Source of the DNA: Geomonas oryzisoli
GTDB lineage: Bacteria; Desulfobacterota; Desulfuromonadia; Geobacterales; Geobacteraceae
Assembly: GCF_018986915.1 (NCBI RefSeq)
Contig: NZ_CP076723.1
Coordinates: 777,501 to 841,500 of the forward strand
DNA length: 64,000 nt
Reading direction: 5' to 3'
Position 1 is the stretch's first letter; the number at the start of each line of letters is the position of its first letter. Below the pieces are notes generated by a model that made no database searches, was not told where the DNA came from, and saw only the letters and a list, made by a program, of their open reading frames with translations. A program made the position numbers and the translations under genes. Below, piece by piece: positions 20,235 to 29,373 of this stretch.

Positions 20235-23200
20235 ATGATTGGCAGAAACTTAAGGTACCTCGTAGCACTCGTAGTATGCGTGCTGTTGCCTCTCGCAGGC
20301 TGCAGCGGAGGGGGATCCACCACCAAGCTCACCAGCAAGGGCACCGAAGTGACCGTCGGCGGTAAAGTCGACGTTGCCAAGGCCGCCGCCAAGACCGCGT
20401 TCCTGTCATCGACCTCGGCCACCGCAGTGAACCACGTGTTCGTCTACAACGCCCAGGACGGCGCCCAGCTCGGTACCGCTACCATCGGCAGCGACGGCAG
20501 CTTCTCCGGCCTCACCTTCACCCTGCCGGCCGCCAAGACCGTGCTGGTATTCAAGGCCGTCGTGGCCCAGGGTACCTTCCGCTCCCTGGTGCCGGTCGAC
20601 CTGAGCAATCCTCCGACCGCCGGCGGGATCAGCGCCAGCAACCCGATCAGCATCGTGATCAGCCAGCAGAGCACCGACATCACCGCTGCGACCTCCGCGA
20701 TGCTGGGCCTCTCGGGCGTGCTCGGCGATGCCAACCAGACCCTCGCTTCTGTAGGCAAGACCTACACCGACTGTGCGACCCAGGTCGTCAACGCAGGCGG
20801 CCAGGTTCTCGCTTACACCAGCGCCGGTCTTGCCCTGTCGGGTTCCGTTACCAATGCCAACATGCTTCCTGCTGCCGACGCTTCCACCCTGACCGTCGAC
20901 GATCTGAACAACATCCAGCTCTCCGGCGCCGTTACCAGCGCCTTCATCCCGGGTAAGAAACCGATCGTCAACTTCACCGTCACCAACAAGGCCACCGGCA
21001 AGGGCATCAAGGGTCTCAGGACCTTCGCCCTGCACGTCGCCAAACTGGTGCCGGCAAATGCGACGACCGGCGCCAACTCCTACTGGCAGAACTACATCAG
21101 CAACGGCCTGCCGCTGGCCTCCATCCCGGCCTTCGTCAACAGGGGCAGCTCCACCCCGGTCGCTCCGAGCGTACCGAGCGCCGACGCCGCCGACCTCTAC
21201 GTGAACGGCGTGAAGATCGCCGACGGTTACAAGGTCATCGACCACGGCGACGGCAGCTACACCGTCACCTTCGGCGCCGACATCACCGCCAACACCACCG
21301 TCGCTTACGACGCCACCGCTACCCACCGCATCGGCATCTCCGTGCGCTCCGTCGCGGTCCCGGGCGGCTACGCCGGCCCGCTCAACCCGGCCACCAACGC
21401 AGTCCAGGCCGTGTTCACCACCCCGAACACCACCAACATGTTCTACGACTTCACCCCGAGCACCGCAGTTGCTCTTACCAGCTACGCCCGCGACATCGTC
21501 GCCACCAGCACCTGCGACAACTGCCACTACAAGCTCGGCCTTGCCGCCGGCAACATGCTCTCCGGCCACACCGGCTCCAGGGTTGACACCAGGCTCTGCG
21601 TAATGTGCCACACCGACCAGTTCGACAGCGGCGAAGGCGAGTTCGTGACCTTCATCCACCGCATCCACATGGGCGAGACCTTCAACGACACCAACTCTTC
21701 CTGGACCGTGCCCACCGCGGGTCTGGTGACCTACGGCGAGCAGACCTACCCGCAGGACATCAGGAACTGCAGGTTCTGCCACAAAGGTACCGACGTCAAC
21801 GCGTGGATGTCCAACCCGAGCCGCAAGGCCTGCGGTTCCTGCCACAACGCCATGACCTGGACCTCCCACGCGGGCGGCCAGACCGACGATTCCTCCTGCA
21901 AAGGCTGCCACGCCAGCGGCAACACCACCATCGAGATCTCCAACGCTCACCTCCCGGTGCAGGCTCCGGACCCGGCCGCTCCTGAACTGGGCGGTACCAA
22001 CACCCACACCTACGCTGGCTGGCTCCCGGCCGCAGGCGTCGCCGTTCCGGGCGCAGCAGCGGTTACCTGGGACGTGAAGAGCGTTGGCCTCGACGGCAGC
22101 CGTCATCCGTCCATCACCTTCCGCTTCATCAAGAACGGTACCCCGGTGGTGTTCAACACCTACCAGGCTGGCGTCGTGACCGAGATGATGACCGGCTTCA
22201 CCGGCGCGCCGAGCGCATACTTCGCTTATGCGGTCACCCAGGACGGCGTCACCGCTCCGGCCGACTTCAACGCCACCGCCAGCGCCTGGATCAAGGCGGT
22301 CTGGAACGGCACCAACACCAACGCAACCCTTAGCGCGCCCGACACCAACGGCTACTACACCTTGGTGATCACCAACCAGACCATCCCGACCTCCGCCAAG
22401 ATGTTGACCGGCGGCATCGGCTACAGCTACGGCTCCGGCAGCACCCCGCTCACCCAGACCGACCTGACCAGCCTGACGGTACCGTCGCAGTTCAAGACTG
22501 ACTGGGCCTACGATGCGAACACCAACGTCGGCGGCCTCATGGTGGTGACCCCGAACGTCTGGAAAACCGCTACCGGCTTCACCGCACGCCGCACCATCGT
22601 CAGCAACGCGAAGTGCAACGCCTGCCATGCAGCCCTGGGCATCGCACCGACCTTCCACTCCGGCCAGAGAAACGACGCGCCGACCTGCGTCTTCTGCCAC
22701 AACGTGAACCGCGTGAACTCCGGTTGGGGCGTCAACATCAAGGATGCCGTCCACGCCATCCACGCCGCCGCCAAGCGCACCAACAAGTTCTCTTGGGAAG
22801 CGACCGCCGGCGACAAGTACTGGAACACCACCTATCCTGGCTACCTGCAGGATTGCGAGCAGTGCCACGTCTCCGGTACTTACGACTTCAGCGCCACAGC
22901 TTCGGCCAGCGCCGTCACCAACCTGCTGCCGACCACCGTCGCGACCGGCACCATCAGCGCCTCGGCTTACTCGATCGTAACCGGCAACGAGACCGTGCTT
23001 TCGACCGACAGCGTGATCTCGCCGTTTATCACTGCGGGAGCGGCTTACGGTTCCGGTTTCTCCTACAACGGCAACACCGGCGTCACCACGACTCCGGCCA
23101 CGACCACGCTGATCGTTTCGCCGATCACCGCGGCCTGCTTCTCCTGCCATGACACCACCCAGGCGCAGGCGCACATGAAGCAGTTCGGCGGCGCGATCTA

Positions 23201-23318
23201 CGAAGCACGCAGCACGGCTCTGGGCAAGGCCGAGACCTGCCTGGTCTGCCACGGCACCGCATCGAGCCAGTTGAACGAGCGCGTACCGACCATCAAGGCC
23301 GTACACCGCTGGTGGTAA
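20235..23318 (+). CDS. decaheme OmcA/MtrC-family outer-surface cytochrome (1027 aa)
   Basis: Extracellular terminal electron carrier by family analogy. Lipobox LPLAGC near residue 20. Ten CxxCH motifs in two groups of five: CDNCH, CVMCH, CRFCH, CGSCH, CKGCH and, after a beta-rich insert, CNACH, CVFCH, CEQCH, CFSCH, CLVCH. This is the layout of the Shewanella MtrC/OmcA fold (two pentaheme domains separated by split beta-barrel domains). The signature TxxxxC..CH...AxxxG(H)xGxRVDTRLCVMCH is visible. Strong AGGAGGAAACT ribosome site. Last gene of the first conduit cluster, with two hairpins downstream. Confidence 0.93.
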   Translation: MIGRNLRYLVALVVCVLLPLAGCSGGGSTTKLTSKGTEVTVGGKVDVAKAAAKTAFLSSTSATAVNHVFVYNAQDGAQLGTATIGSDGSFSGLTFTLPAAKTVLVFKAVVAQGTFRSLVPVDLSNPPTAGGISASNPISIVISQQSTDITAATSAMLGLSGVLGDANQTLASVGKTYTDCATQVVNAGGQVLAYTSAGLALSGSVTNANMLPAADASTLTVDDLNNIQLSGAVTSAFIPGKKPIVNFTVTNKATGKGIKGLRTFALHVAKLVPANATTGANSYWQNYISNGLPLASIPAFVNRGSSTPVAPSVPSADAADLYVNGVKIADGYKVIDHGDGSYTVTFGADITANTTVAYDATATHRIGISVRSVAVPGGYAGPLNPATNAVQAVFTTPNTTNMFYDFTPSTAVALTSYARDIVATSTCDNCHYKLGLAAGNMLSGHTGSRVDTRLCVMCHTDQFDSGEGEFVTFIHRIHMGETFNDTNSSWTVPTAGLVTYGEQTYPQDIRNCRFCHKGTDVNAWMSNPSRKACGSCHNAMTWTSHAGGQTDDSSCKGCHASGNTTIEISNAHLPVQAPDPAAPELGGTNTHTYAGWLPAAGVAVPGAAAVTWDVKSVGLDGSRHPSITFRFIKNGTPVVFNTYQAGVVTEMMTGFTGAPSAYFAYAVTQDGVTAPADFNATASAWIKAVWNGTNTNATLSAPDTNGYYTLVITNQTIPTSAKMLTGGIGYSYGSGSTPLTQTDLTSLTVPSQFKTDWAYDANTNVGGLMVVTPNVWKTATGFTARRTIVSNAKCNACHAALGIAPTFHSGQRNDAPTCVFCHNVNRVNSGWGVNIKDAVHAIHAAAKRTNKFSWEATAGDKYWNTTYPGYLQDCEQCHVSGTYDFSATASASAVTNLLPTTVATGTISASAYSIVTGNETVLSTDSVISPFITAGAAYGSGFSYNGNTGVTTTPATTTLIVSPITAACFSCHDTTQAQAHMKQFGGAIYEARSTALGKAETCLVCHGTASSQLNERVPTIKAVHRWW

Positions 23319-23390
23319 CCTGACGTACCCCGCCGGGGGAAGGGAAACCTTCCCCCGACGGATCTTGACAAGCAAAAGGCATCATGATAA

Positions 23391-23421
23391 CCCGGGGGAG
23401 GCTCCTCCCCCGGGCTGTTTT
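23391..23421 (+). terminator. intrinsic terminator after the decaheme gene
   Basis: CCCGGGGGAG-GCTC-CTCCCCCGGG followed by CTGTTTTC. A second hairpin (CCGCCGGGGGAAGG/CCTTCCCCCGACGG, 23326-23363) lies just upstream. Confidence 0.8.
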
Positions 23422-23447
23422 CTATCCACTTCCATCCAGGAGATGCT

Positions 23448-24068
23448 ATGAGAGATGTAGTTCGGCTGGCGTTAATCACTGTTCTTATGGCCGCGCTGGC
23501 GGCATGTAATGGAAAACCTGCGGACCAGACGGCCCCGAAGGCCCAGTCCGGGCAGAGCTCCGCCAAGGAAATCGCCAGCAGCCAGAAGTTGGCCGCCGAT
23601 TTCATGGCAGGGGTGCAAAGCGGGGACAAGAAGAAGATGTACCAGGCCGCCAACCTGACCCCGGAGCAGGTCAAAGCCTGCCTGGACAAGCTGGTACATA
23701 TCAAGCAGAACAAGATGGATGACACGCAGCGCAAGGCCTGCGAAGCCGCCCTGAAGATTTCCGGTGATATCGACTTCTTCGCCGCGAAGATGCAGAAGAT
23801 CATACCTGCGTCCGCCACCTTGAAAGTGGTGCAGACACAGGAGGCCGGTGCCCCGTCAAAGCATCTGGTGCACGCCGTGTCCATCACCTACACCGATCAC
23901 GCTTCCGCCGTTTCGGACAAATCGGGGAAAGCCGTCAAGGAACTGAGGCTCCCGCTGCAGCAGTTTGACCACCGGCTCGACAACGCGCTGGTGCACGAAT
24001 TCGCCTTTACCAGTCAGGACTTCGAGAAGATCGCCAGCAGGGAGTTTGAAGTGGTTTCCTACTTCTGA
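23448..24068 (+). CDS. hypothetical lipoprotein (206 aa)
   Basis: Lipobox MAALAAC at about residue 20; ATG after AGGAGATGCT. The mature part is mostly helical then mixed, with a C-terminal VVSYF. Two internal cysteines (KACLDK, RKACEAA). I do not recognise a domain. It follows the conduit cluster but has its own terminators on both sides, so its link to the cytochromes is only positional. Confidence 0.7.
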   Translation: MRDVVRLALITVLMAALAACNGKPADQTAPKAQSGQSSAKEIASSQKLAADFMAGVQSGDKKKMYQAANLTPEQVKACLDKLVHIKQNKMDDTQRKACEAALKISGDIDFFAAKMQKIIPASATLKVVQTQEAGAPSKHLVHAVSITYTDHASAVSDKSGKAVKELRLPLQQFDHRLDNALVHEFAFTSQDFEKIASREFEVVSYF

Positions 24069-24114
24069 CACTGCCCTTCTCGCCACTGGCAAAGGAATAG
24101 CTCACACAGACAAA

Positions 24115-24143
24115 AAGGCCCCGGATCTCCCGGGGCTTTTCTT
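24115..24143 (+). terminator. intrinsic terminator
   Basis: AAGGCCCCGG-ATCT-CCCGGGGCTTTT followed by CTTTT, just after the lipoprotein gene. Confidence 0.85.
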
Positions 24144-24145
24144 TT

Positions 24146-24249
24146 GGGGACTGGCTCCGCCAGGTGCCTGTCCCCCTTTGCTTTGCGAAGGGGGTGCGCT
24201 GATAGTAGCGTTCCGCCACAGGGACAGGCACCTGACGGAGCCTGTCCCT
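24146..24249. repeat. dispersed inverted-repeat element, family A
   Basis: GGGGACTGGCTCCGCCAGGT ... and the opposing arm CACCTGACGGAGCCTGTCCC enclose about 45 bp. Same design as 4891-5006. Confidence 0.85.
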
Positions 24250-24313
24250 TCAGCAATAACTCCCACCGTTAAACTAAGAGAAAGTAATCTTCTTTTTTGC
24301 TACACTGTCGCAC

Positions 24314-24916
24314 ATGAAGGGACTGCTGCTGTTCATAGTACTTTTCTGTTGCGACACCGCCGTTGCCGGTGCCGGGGGACTTGACGCGCCCACCCTGTCG
24401 GGCCCGATGGACACCCTGACCCCTGTCGAACACGCGGCGACCGCCAAATTCTTCGACCCTGACCGCTTCCTCACCAACGCAGGCCTAAGCTACAGTCCCA
24501 GCTACCAGTTGACGCTGGAGCCGGAACTGGGGGTGGGCTACCGGGGAATCGGGCAGGAGCTGCACGGGGGGATCGAACAGTCGACCCACCGCCTGCACGC
24601 CCAGGCCGGCTGGCGCCTGTCGCTGTCCGAGAGCCTCTACCTGTCTGCCGCGGCCAAGTTTTCCATTGTGACCGTGGCGACCAAGGGACTCGCCGGCGGC
24701 GCGGAACTGGGAGGTCGGCTCGAGCCGGGCTACCGCACCGGTTACGACTTCACCATCGGGCGCTCGCCGCGCTGGACCGGCGAGGTGGGGGTCCATCTCA
24801 CGCCGCGCACCGATCTCATGCTCTACTACGACCAAGACCAGGTCATGGGGTGGTCCTCCACCGGTCAGCACCAGGAAGAGCGGGTCGGCACCCGGTTCAT
24901 CTTCAGGTTCAAATAG
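24314..24916 (+). CDS. putative outer-membrane protein (200 aa)
   Basis: Signal peptide (MKGLLLFIVLFCCDTAVAGA). The mature part is a set of amphipathic strands (YQLTLEPELGVGY, HRLHAQAGWRLSL, TDLMLYYDQDQV) ending in TRFIFRFK, a typical barrel C-terminus with a penultimate aromatic. Function unknown. Flanked on both sides by family A repeats. Confidence 0.65.
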   Translation: MKGLLLFIVLFCCDTAVAGAGGLDAPTLSGPMDTLTPVEHAATAKFFDPDRFLTNAGLSYSPSYQLTLEPELGVGYRGIGQELHGGIEQSTHRLHAQAGWRLSLSESLYLSAAAKFSIVTVATKGLAGGAELGGRLEPGYRTGYDFTIGRSPRWTGEVGVHLTPRTDLMLYYDQDQVMGWSSTGQHQEERVGTRFIFRFK

Positions 24917-24987
24917 GGGACTGGCTCCGCCAGGTCACGCACCCCATTGACCAACAGGGGACTGGCTCCGCCAGGTGCCTGTCCCCT
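24916..24987. repeat. two direct half-copies of repeat family A
   Basis: GGGGACTGGCTCCGCCAGGT occurs at 24916 and again at 24957, in direct rather than inverted orientation. The first copy starts immediately at the stop codon of the preceding gene. Confidence 0.8.
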
Positions 24988-25009
24988 TTAACCCTTTACA
25001 GGAGGACTC

Positions 25010-26488
25010 GTGAGCCGGCTCCTATCCATCGACCAGGGCACAACCAGCAGCAGGGCCACCCTCTACGGCAACGACGGCGCGACTCTCGCCACCTATGCGC
25101 AGCCGCTCACCCAGCACTACCCGAACCCGGGGTGGGTGGAACACGACCCGGAGGAGATCTGGCTCGGCCAGCTCGACTGCGTGCGCCGGGTGCTGTCCGT
25201 GGCGGGCAAGGGGGAGGTGGCCGGCATCGGCATCACCAACCAGCGCGAGACCACGGTGATCTGGGAGCGCGCCACCGGCAGACCGCTGCAGCGCGCCATC
25301 GTCTGGCAGGACCGGCGCACGGCGGAGTTCACGGAGGCCTTGAGGCGGGAGGGGGCGGAGCCGATGGTGCGGCAGCGGACCGGGCTGCTGCTTGATCCCT
25401 ATTTCTCGGCCAGCAAGCTCGCCTGGCTTCTGGACACCGTGCCGGGACTCCGGGCGCGCTGCGAGCGGGGGGAGGTCTGCTTCGGCACCGTCGATTCCTG
25501 GCTCATCTTCCGGCTGACCGGCGGCAAAAGCCATGTGACCGACCTCTCCAACGCGAGCCGCACCATGCTCTTCAACATCCACACCCTGGAGTGGGACGAG
25601 GAACTGTTGCGGCTGTTCAGGGTCCCGCGCGCCATGCTCCCCGAGGTGCTGGGGAGTGCCGCCCGCTTCGGCAGCACCAGCGCCGAGGTCGTGGGGGCGG
25701 AGATCCCCATCACCGGCGTGGCGGGGGACCAGCAGGCGGCTCTGTTCGGGCAGGGATGCTTCGCGCCGGGGATGGCCAAGGCGACCTTCGGCACCGGAGC
25801 CTTCGTGGTGATGAATTGCGGTGCCCGGCCGGCCAGCGGGGAAGGGGTTCTCGCCACCATCGCCTGGCAGCTCCCGGGAGAGCCGGTGCAGTACGCCCTG
25901 GAGGGCTCAATCTTCATCGCCGGCGCCGCGGTGCAGTGGCTCGAGGAGGGGCTGGGGATGATAAAAGGCCCGGCGGAGGTCGAGGCGCTGGCCCGAAGCG
26001 TGGCCGACACCGGCGGCGTCTATTTCGTGCCGGCCCTCTCGGGGCTGGGCACCCCCTACTGGGACCCCTATGCCAGGGGAGTGATCGCCGGTCTTACCCG
26101 CGGCAGCGGCAGGGCGCATCTGGCGCGCGCCGCCCTGGAGGCCATCGCATTCCAGACCGTGGATGCCATACGTGCCATGGAAGCGGCCAGCGGCATCCCC
26201 CTGAGCGAGCTGAGGGTGGACGGCGGTGCGACGCGCAACGATCTCCTGCTGGAGATCCAGGCCGACCTTTTGGGGACTCCGGTATTGAGGCCCCGCTGTA
26301 CCGAGAGCACCTCGCTTGGCGCCGCCTTCCTGGCGGGAATCGGCGCGGGGGTGCTGGATACCGGGCGTATCGGGCGGCAGTGGGCGCTGGACAAGCGTTT
26401 CGAGCCGGCCCTTCCGCCCGAGCGCCGCGAAGAAATGTGCCGCGGCTGGAAAAAATGCGTGCAACTCTCCCTTGGTTGGGCTAAGTAA
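25010..26488 (+). CDS. glpK: glycerol kinase (492 aa)
   Basis: Phosphorylates glycerol to glycerol 3-phosphate with ATP in the cytosol. FGGY-family length and motifs: IDQGTTSSRA at residue 6, the substrate loop WQDRRTAEF, GVAGDQQAALFGQ (ATP-binding region) and LRVDGGATRNDLLLEIQADLL near the C-terminus. GTG start after AGGAGGACTC. The next gene, glpD, uses the product; the two form a glycerol uptake/oxidation unit separated by about 200 bp of repeats. No glpF facilitator is present in the window. Confidence 0.95.
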   Translation: MSRLLSIDQGTTSSRATLYGNDGATLATYAQPLTQHYPNPGWVEHDPEEIWLGQLDCVRRVLSVAGKGEVAGIGITNQRETTVIWERATGRPLQRAIVWQDRRTAEFTEALRREGAEPMVRQRTGLLLDPYFSASKLAWLLDTVPGLRARCERGEVCFGTVDSWLIFRLTGGKSHVTDLSNASRTMLFNIHTLEWDEELLRLFRVPRAMLPEVLGSAARFGSTSAEVVGAEIPITGVAGDQQAALFGQGCFAPGMAKATFGTGAFVVMNCGARPASGEGVLATIAWQLPGEPVQYALEGSIFIAGAAVQWLEEGLGMIKGPAEVEALARSVADTGGVYFVPALSGLGTPYWDPYARGVIAGLTRGSGRAHLARAALEAIAFQTVDAIRAMEAASGIPLSELRVDGGATRNDLLLEIQADLLGTPVLRPRCTESTSLGAAFLAGIGAGVLDTGRIGRQWALDKRFEPALPPERREEMCRGWKKCVQLSLGWAK

Positions 26489-26516
26489 GAAAGGCACAGC
26501 AGCAATGGCGCTAGAG

Positions 26517-26668
26517 GCAAAGGCCTCAACGCAAAGACGCCAAGGCGCAGAGACGCAAAGAACTTTAGACAGGGGAACACCAAACTCAAACGGTGACACC
26601 TCCCCGGCAAACGCCGAGAACTAGAGATATACCTTGCGCCTTTGCGGCTTTGCGCCTTTGCGTTAAAG
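26517..26668. repeat. inverted AACGCAAAGGCGC-type repeat between glpK and glpD
   Basis: TCAACGCAAAGACGCCAAGG, then CGCAGAGACGCAAAGA (26527-26562) and the opposing CTTGCGCCTTTGCGGCTTTG, then CGCCTTTGCGTTAAAG (26633-26668). A palindromic, noncoding element. Confidence 0.7.
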
Positions 26669-26690
26669 ATTTAAGGTTTTGGAGGCGGTA

Positions 26691-28304
26691 GTGACGGACC
26701 GGAACGCGAATCTGGACATACTGAAAAGCGGACGCACCTTCGACATGCTGGTGATCGGCGGTGGCGCGACGGGATGCGGCATCGCGGTCGACGCGGCCAG
26801 CCGCGGGCTGTCGGTGGCGCTGGTGGAGCGGGGCGACTTCGGCTGCGGCACCAGCAGCAAGAGCACCAAGCTGCTCCACGGCGGCGTGCGCTACCTCGAG
26901 TCGGCGGTGCTGCACCGGGACCGGGTGCAGTTCAACCTGGTCCGCGACGGTCTGCACGAGCGCAACATCCTCTTGAAGATCGCACCGCACCTTTCCCACC
27001 GGCTCACCCTGGTCACCCCTCTCTACGGCCTGCTCCAGGTCCCCTACGTCTGGGCCGGGCTCAAGCTCTACGACCTTCTGGCAGGCGAGGCGGGGCTTGG
27101 CCACAGCCGCTTCGTCGGTCGCGGCGAGATGCTGCGCCGCTTCCCCATGATCAGGGGTGAGGGGCTGAAGGGAGGGGTGCAGTATTACGACGGCCAGTTC
27201 AACGATGTGCGCATGAACGTCGCCCTGGCCCAGACCGCCACCGGGGAAGGGGCGGTTATCGCCAACTACGTGGAAGTCGTGGCGCTCATGCGGGAGAAGG
27301 GACGGGTGGCCGGCGCCGTGGTGCGGGATCCGCTGGTGGGGGCCTCCTGGCAGATCCGCGCCCGCTGCGTGGTCAACGCCTGCGGTTCCTCCGCCGACAT
27401 CGTGCGCCGCCTGGACGACCCTACCGCCGCCTCCCTGCTCAGGGTGAGCCGCGGCATCCACATCATCCTCCCCGGGCGCTTCGCCCCCGTCGGGGCCGGC
27501 GTCATGATCCCCAAGACCGACGACGGCCGGGTGCTGTTCGTCCTTCCCTGGGAGGGGAATTGCCTGGTGGGGACCACCGAGGAGCCGGCGGAGGCGGGTG
27601 AGGTGCCGATGGCGCGGGAAAAGGACGTCGACTACCTGCTGCGCCACCTGCGGCGCTACTTCAAACTGGGCGCCAAGCCCGGAGACATCACCGCATCCTG
27701 GGCGGGGCTGAGACCTCTGGTGCATGACCCCTTCACCGCCGACACCGCCGAACTCGCCCGCGACCATGTGGTCAGTTGCTCCCCGACCGGGCTCATCACC
27801 ATCGTCGGCGGCAAATGGACCTCCTATCGGAAGATGGCGCTGGACGCGGTGAACTTCGCGGTGAACAAGGCGGGGCTGACCCCGCAGCACCCCTGCCACA
27901 CCGACCGCATCATGCTGGCCGGCGGGGAGCACTTCGGGGAAGCACTGCTGCAGGAACTGGAGCGCAAACACGGCTTCCCTCCCGACGTTACCCAGCACCT
28001 GTACCATTCCTACGGCGACCGGTCCCTGGACGTGGCCCTGTACTGCCAGGGGGCCTTCGGAGGAAGGTTGCTCCAGGGACACCCCTACCTGAAGGGCGAG
28101 GTGCTCTACGCCGCGCACCACGAGATGGCGCTGCGGGCGCTCGACTTCCTGGAGCGGCGCGTCCCGTTGGCCCTTCTGGACAGAAGGGGCGCCCGTGCGG
28201 CGGCCCCGGAGGTGGTCGCGTTGATGGCGGCGGAGCTCGGCTGGAACACCGAGCGGCAAAAGCGCGAGCTCGAGGAGGTCGCCGACGCCCTGCGCGAGGC
28301 GTGA
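26691..28304 (+). CDS. glpD: FAD-dependent glycerol-3-phosphate dehydrogenase (537 aa)
   Basis: Oxidises glycerol 3-phosphate to dihydroxyacetone phosphate and passes electrons to the quinone pool at the inner membrane. FAD-binding motif LVIGGGATGCGIAVDAASRG near residue 18, the family signature SSKSTKLLHGGVRYLES, and VGGKWTSYRKMA in the FAD domain. The GTG at 26691 follows GGAGG with correct spacing; the in-frame TTG at 26679 overlaps that ribosome site and is rejected. Terminated by repeat and hairpin sequences shared with the convergent cytochrome cluster. Confidence 0.93.
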   Translation: MTDRNANLDILKSGRTFDMLVIGGGATGCGIAVDAASRGLSVALVERGDFGCGTSSKSTKLLHGGVRYLESAVLHRDRVQFNLVRDGLHERNILLKIAPHLSHRLTLVTPLYGLLQVPYVWAGLKLYDLLAGEAGLGHSRFVGRGEMLRRFPMIRGEGLKGGVQYYDGQFNDVRMNVALAQTATGEGAVIANYVEVVALMREKGRVAGAVVRDPLVGASWQIRARCVVNACGSSADIVRRLDDPTAASLLRVSRGIHIILPGRFAPVGAGVMIPKTDDGRVLFVLPWEGNCLVGTTEEPAEAGEVPMAREKDVDYLLRHLRRYFKLGAKPGDITASWAGLRPLVHDPFTADTAELARDHVVSCSPTGLITIVGGKWTSYRKMALDAVNFAVNKAGLTPQHPCHTDRIMLAGGEHFGEALLQELERKHGFPPDVTQHLYHSYGDRSLDVALYCQGAFGGRLLQGHPYLKGEVLYAAHHEMALRALDFLERRVPLALLDRRGARAAAPEVVALMAAELGWNTERQKRELEEVADALREA

Positions 28305-28311
28305 CCCGGGA

Positions 28312-28460
28312 AGGGACCGGCTCCGTCAGGTGCCTGTCCCTCTAGCGGAACGCTCCTTTCTGCTTAACCCGCTTCGACAAGCGCTAAGGTGAAGCAGTAA
28401 GTGGGCTGGCACTTGGCGGCAAAAAACAAGGGGACTGGCACCTGGCGGAGCCAGTCCCCT
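28312..28460. repeat. dispersed inverted-repeat element, family A
   Basis: AGGGACCGGCTCCGTCAGGT at the left and GGGGACTGGCACCTGGCGGA...CCCC at the right, itself a perfect hairpin (28429-28460). About 80 bp between the arms. Confidence 0.8.
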
Positions 28461-28465
28461 TAAGA

Positions 28466-28502
28466 AAAAAGGGGGCTCCTGTCTGTGGACAGGGCCCCCT
28501 TT
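28466..28502. terminator. bidirectional terminator between glpD and the second cytochrome cluster
   Basis: AAAGGGGGC...GCCCCCTTT with an inner CCTGTC/GACAGG stem. A-rich on the left and T-rich on the right, so it can work for both convergent transcripts. Confidence 0.8.
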
Positions 28503-28524
28503 CTCGTTTCCGGCTCCGGGACGG

Positions 28525-29373
28525 CTAGATGTGGCAGGCCGCGCAGAGGCGTCCGGTGTTGGTGACCGTGACCTGGGTGCGCCCGGTGGTGAAGCCGACG
28601 AAGCCCTGGTAGCCGAAGTTCTGCGGGTTCGGTGTCGTCGGAGTGGTGCCGGTGATCCTGGTGCTCCCGACGCCGACGCTGATGGTCGGGGGGGACCCGT
28701 TGCCGTGGCAGACCGGGATGATGCACTCGGCCGCGCCGTAGGTCTGGACGTAGGGGCCGTGGGCCGGGAGGATGGTCGGCATAGCGATCCCCGCCTGCAC
28801 CGTGAAGCGCGCCGGGAACCAGTTCAGGGGGTGAACGGAGAAGGCGTTGCCGGCGTGGCAGCTCGAATCGACGACGCCTGGCTGGTCGTCGAAGCACGAC
28901 GGCCCCGAATTGCGCACGCCGCGGTAATCGGCGCCGTGGCACAGGGCCGTGGCGCAGCTTTGGGTAGCCGCCCGGGCCTGGTCCGGGAAGGTGGTCGCCA
29001 GGGCTCCGGTGGTGAGGAGGCCGGGATTGATCCCGGTCGCGGCCACCCGCTGCCTGATCCACTGGCCGTGCAGCGCATAGTCGCGCCCGTCCCATTCCAC
29101 CGGGTGTACGTCGACCTGGTTGCCCAGGTGGCATTGGGTGCAGGCGACCTTGGAGATGCCGCCGCTGAAATCGGTGCCGTGGCACGGCGCGCAGTCCTCG
29201 AGGTGCCCGATGGCCGCTACCGCATGCCGGGCCGGGAGCCAGTCACCGGGGTGGGCACCCTTGTCGGGATCGAAGGTGGCGTGGTTGTTGTTATCCCCGC
29301 AGCCGACAAGCGACAGGACCAAAAGGCACCAAAGCATGGCAAGAGCTTGAGTTGGTCTGGTTACTTGTGACAT
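28525..29373 (-). CDS. multiheme c-type cytochrome lipoprotein, paralogue of 17951-18598 (282 aa)
   Basis: Lipobox LSLVGC. Heme sites CAPCH, CTQCH and CAACH are standard; CATALCH and CIIPVCH are Cx4CH; an SCH at about residue 175 (VVDSSCH) has its partner Cys further upstream. Shares HATFDP(D)KGxHPxxWLP and the GGI(A/S)KV(S/A)C block with the first-cluster paralogue, but is longer by an insert of about 30 residues after the second heme. Start ATG at 29373 after GAGGTG; overlaps the upstream gene by 13 bp. Last gene of the second conduit operon. Confidence 0.83.
   Translation of the reverse strand: MSQVTRPTQALAMLWCLLVLSLVGCGDNNNHATFDPDKGAHPGDWLPARHAVAAIGHLEDCAPCHGTDFSGGISKVACTQCHLGNQVDVHPVEWDGRDYALHGQWIRQRVAATGINPGLLTTGALATTFPDQARAATQSCATALCHGADYRGVRNSGPSCFDDQPGVVDSSCHAGNAFSVHPLNWFPARFTVQAGIAMPTILPAHGPYVQTYGAAECIIPVCHGNGSPPTISVGVGSTRITGTTPTTPNPQNFGYQGFVGFTTGRTQVTVTNTGRLCAACHI

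Noticed and set aside
20406-23375. 989-residue ORF antisense to the decaheme cytochrome gene
   Set aside because: The plus strand has ten CxxCH motifs, a lipobox and a ribosome site. The antisense frame is an artefact of GC-rich third positions and has low-complexity Gly/Val/Ala/Asp composition.
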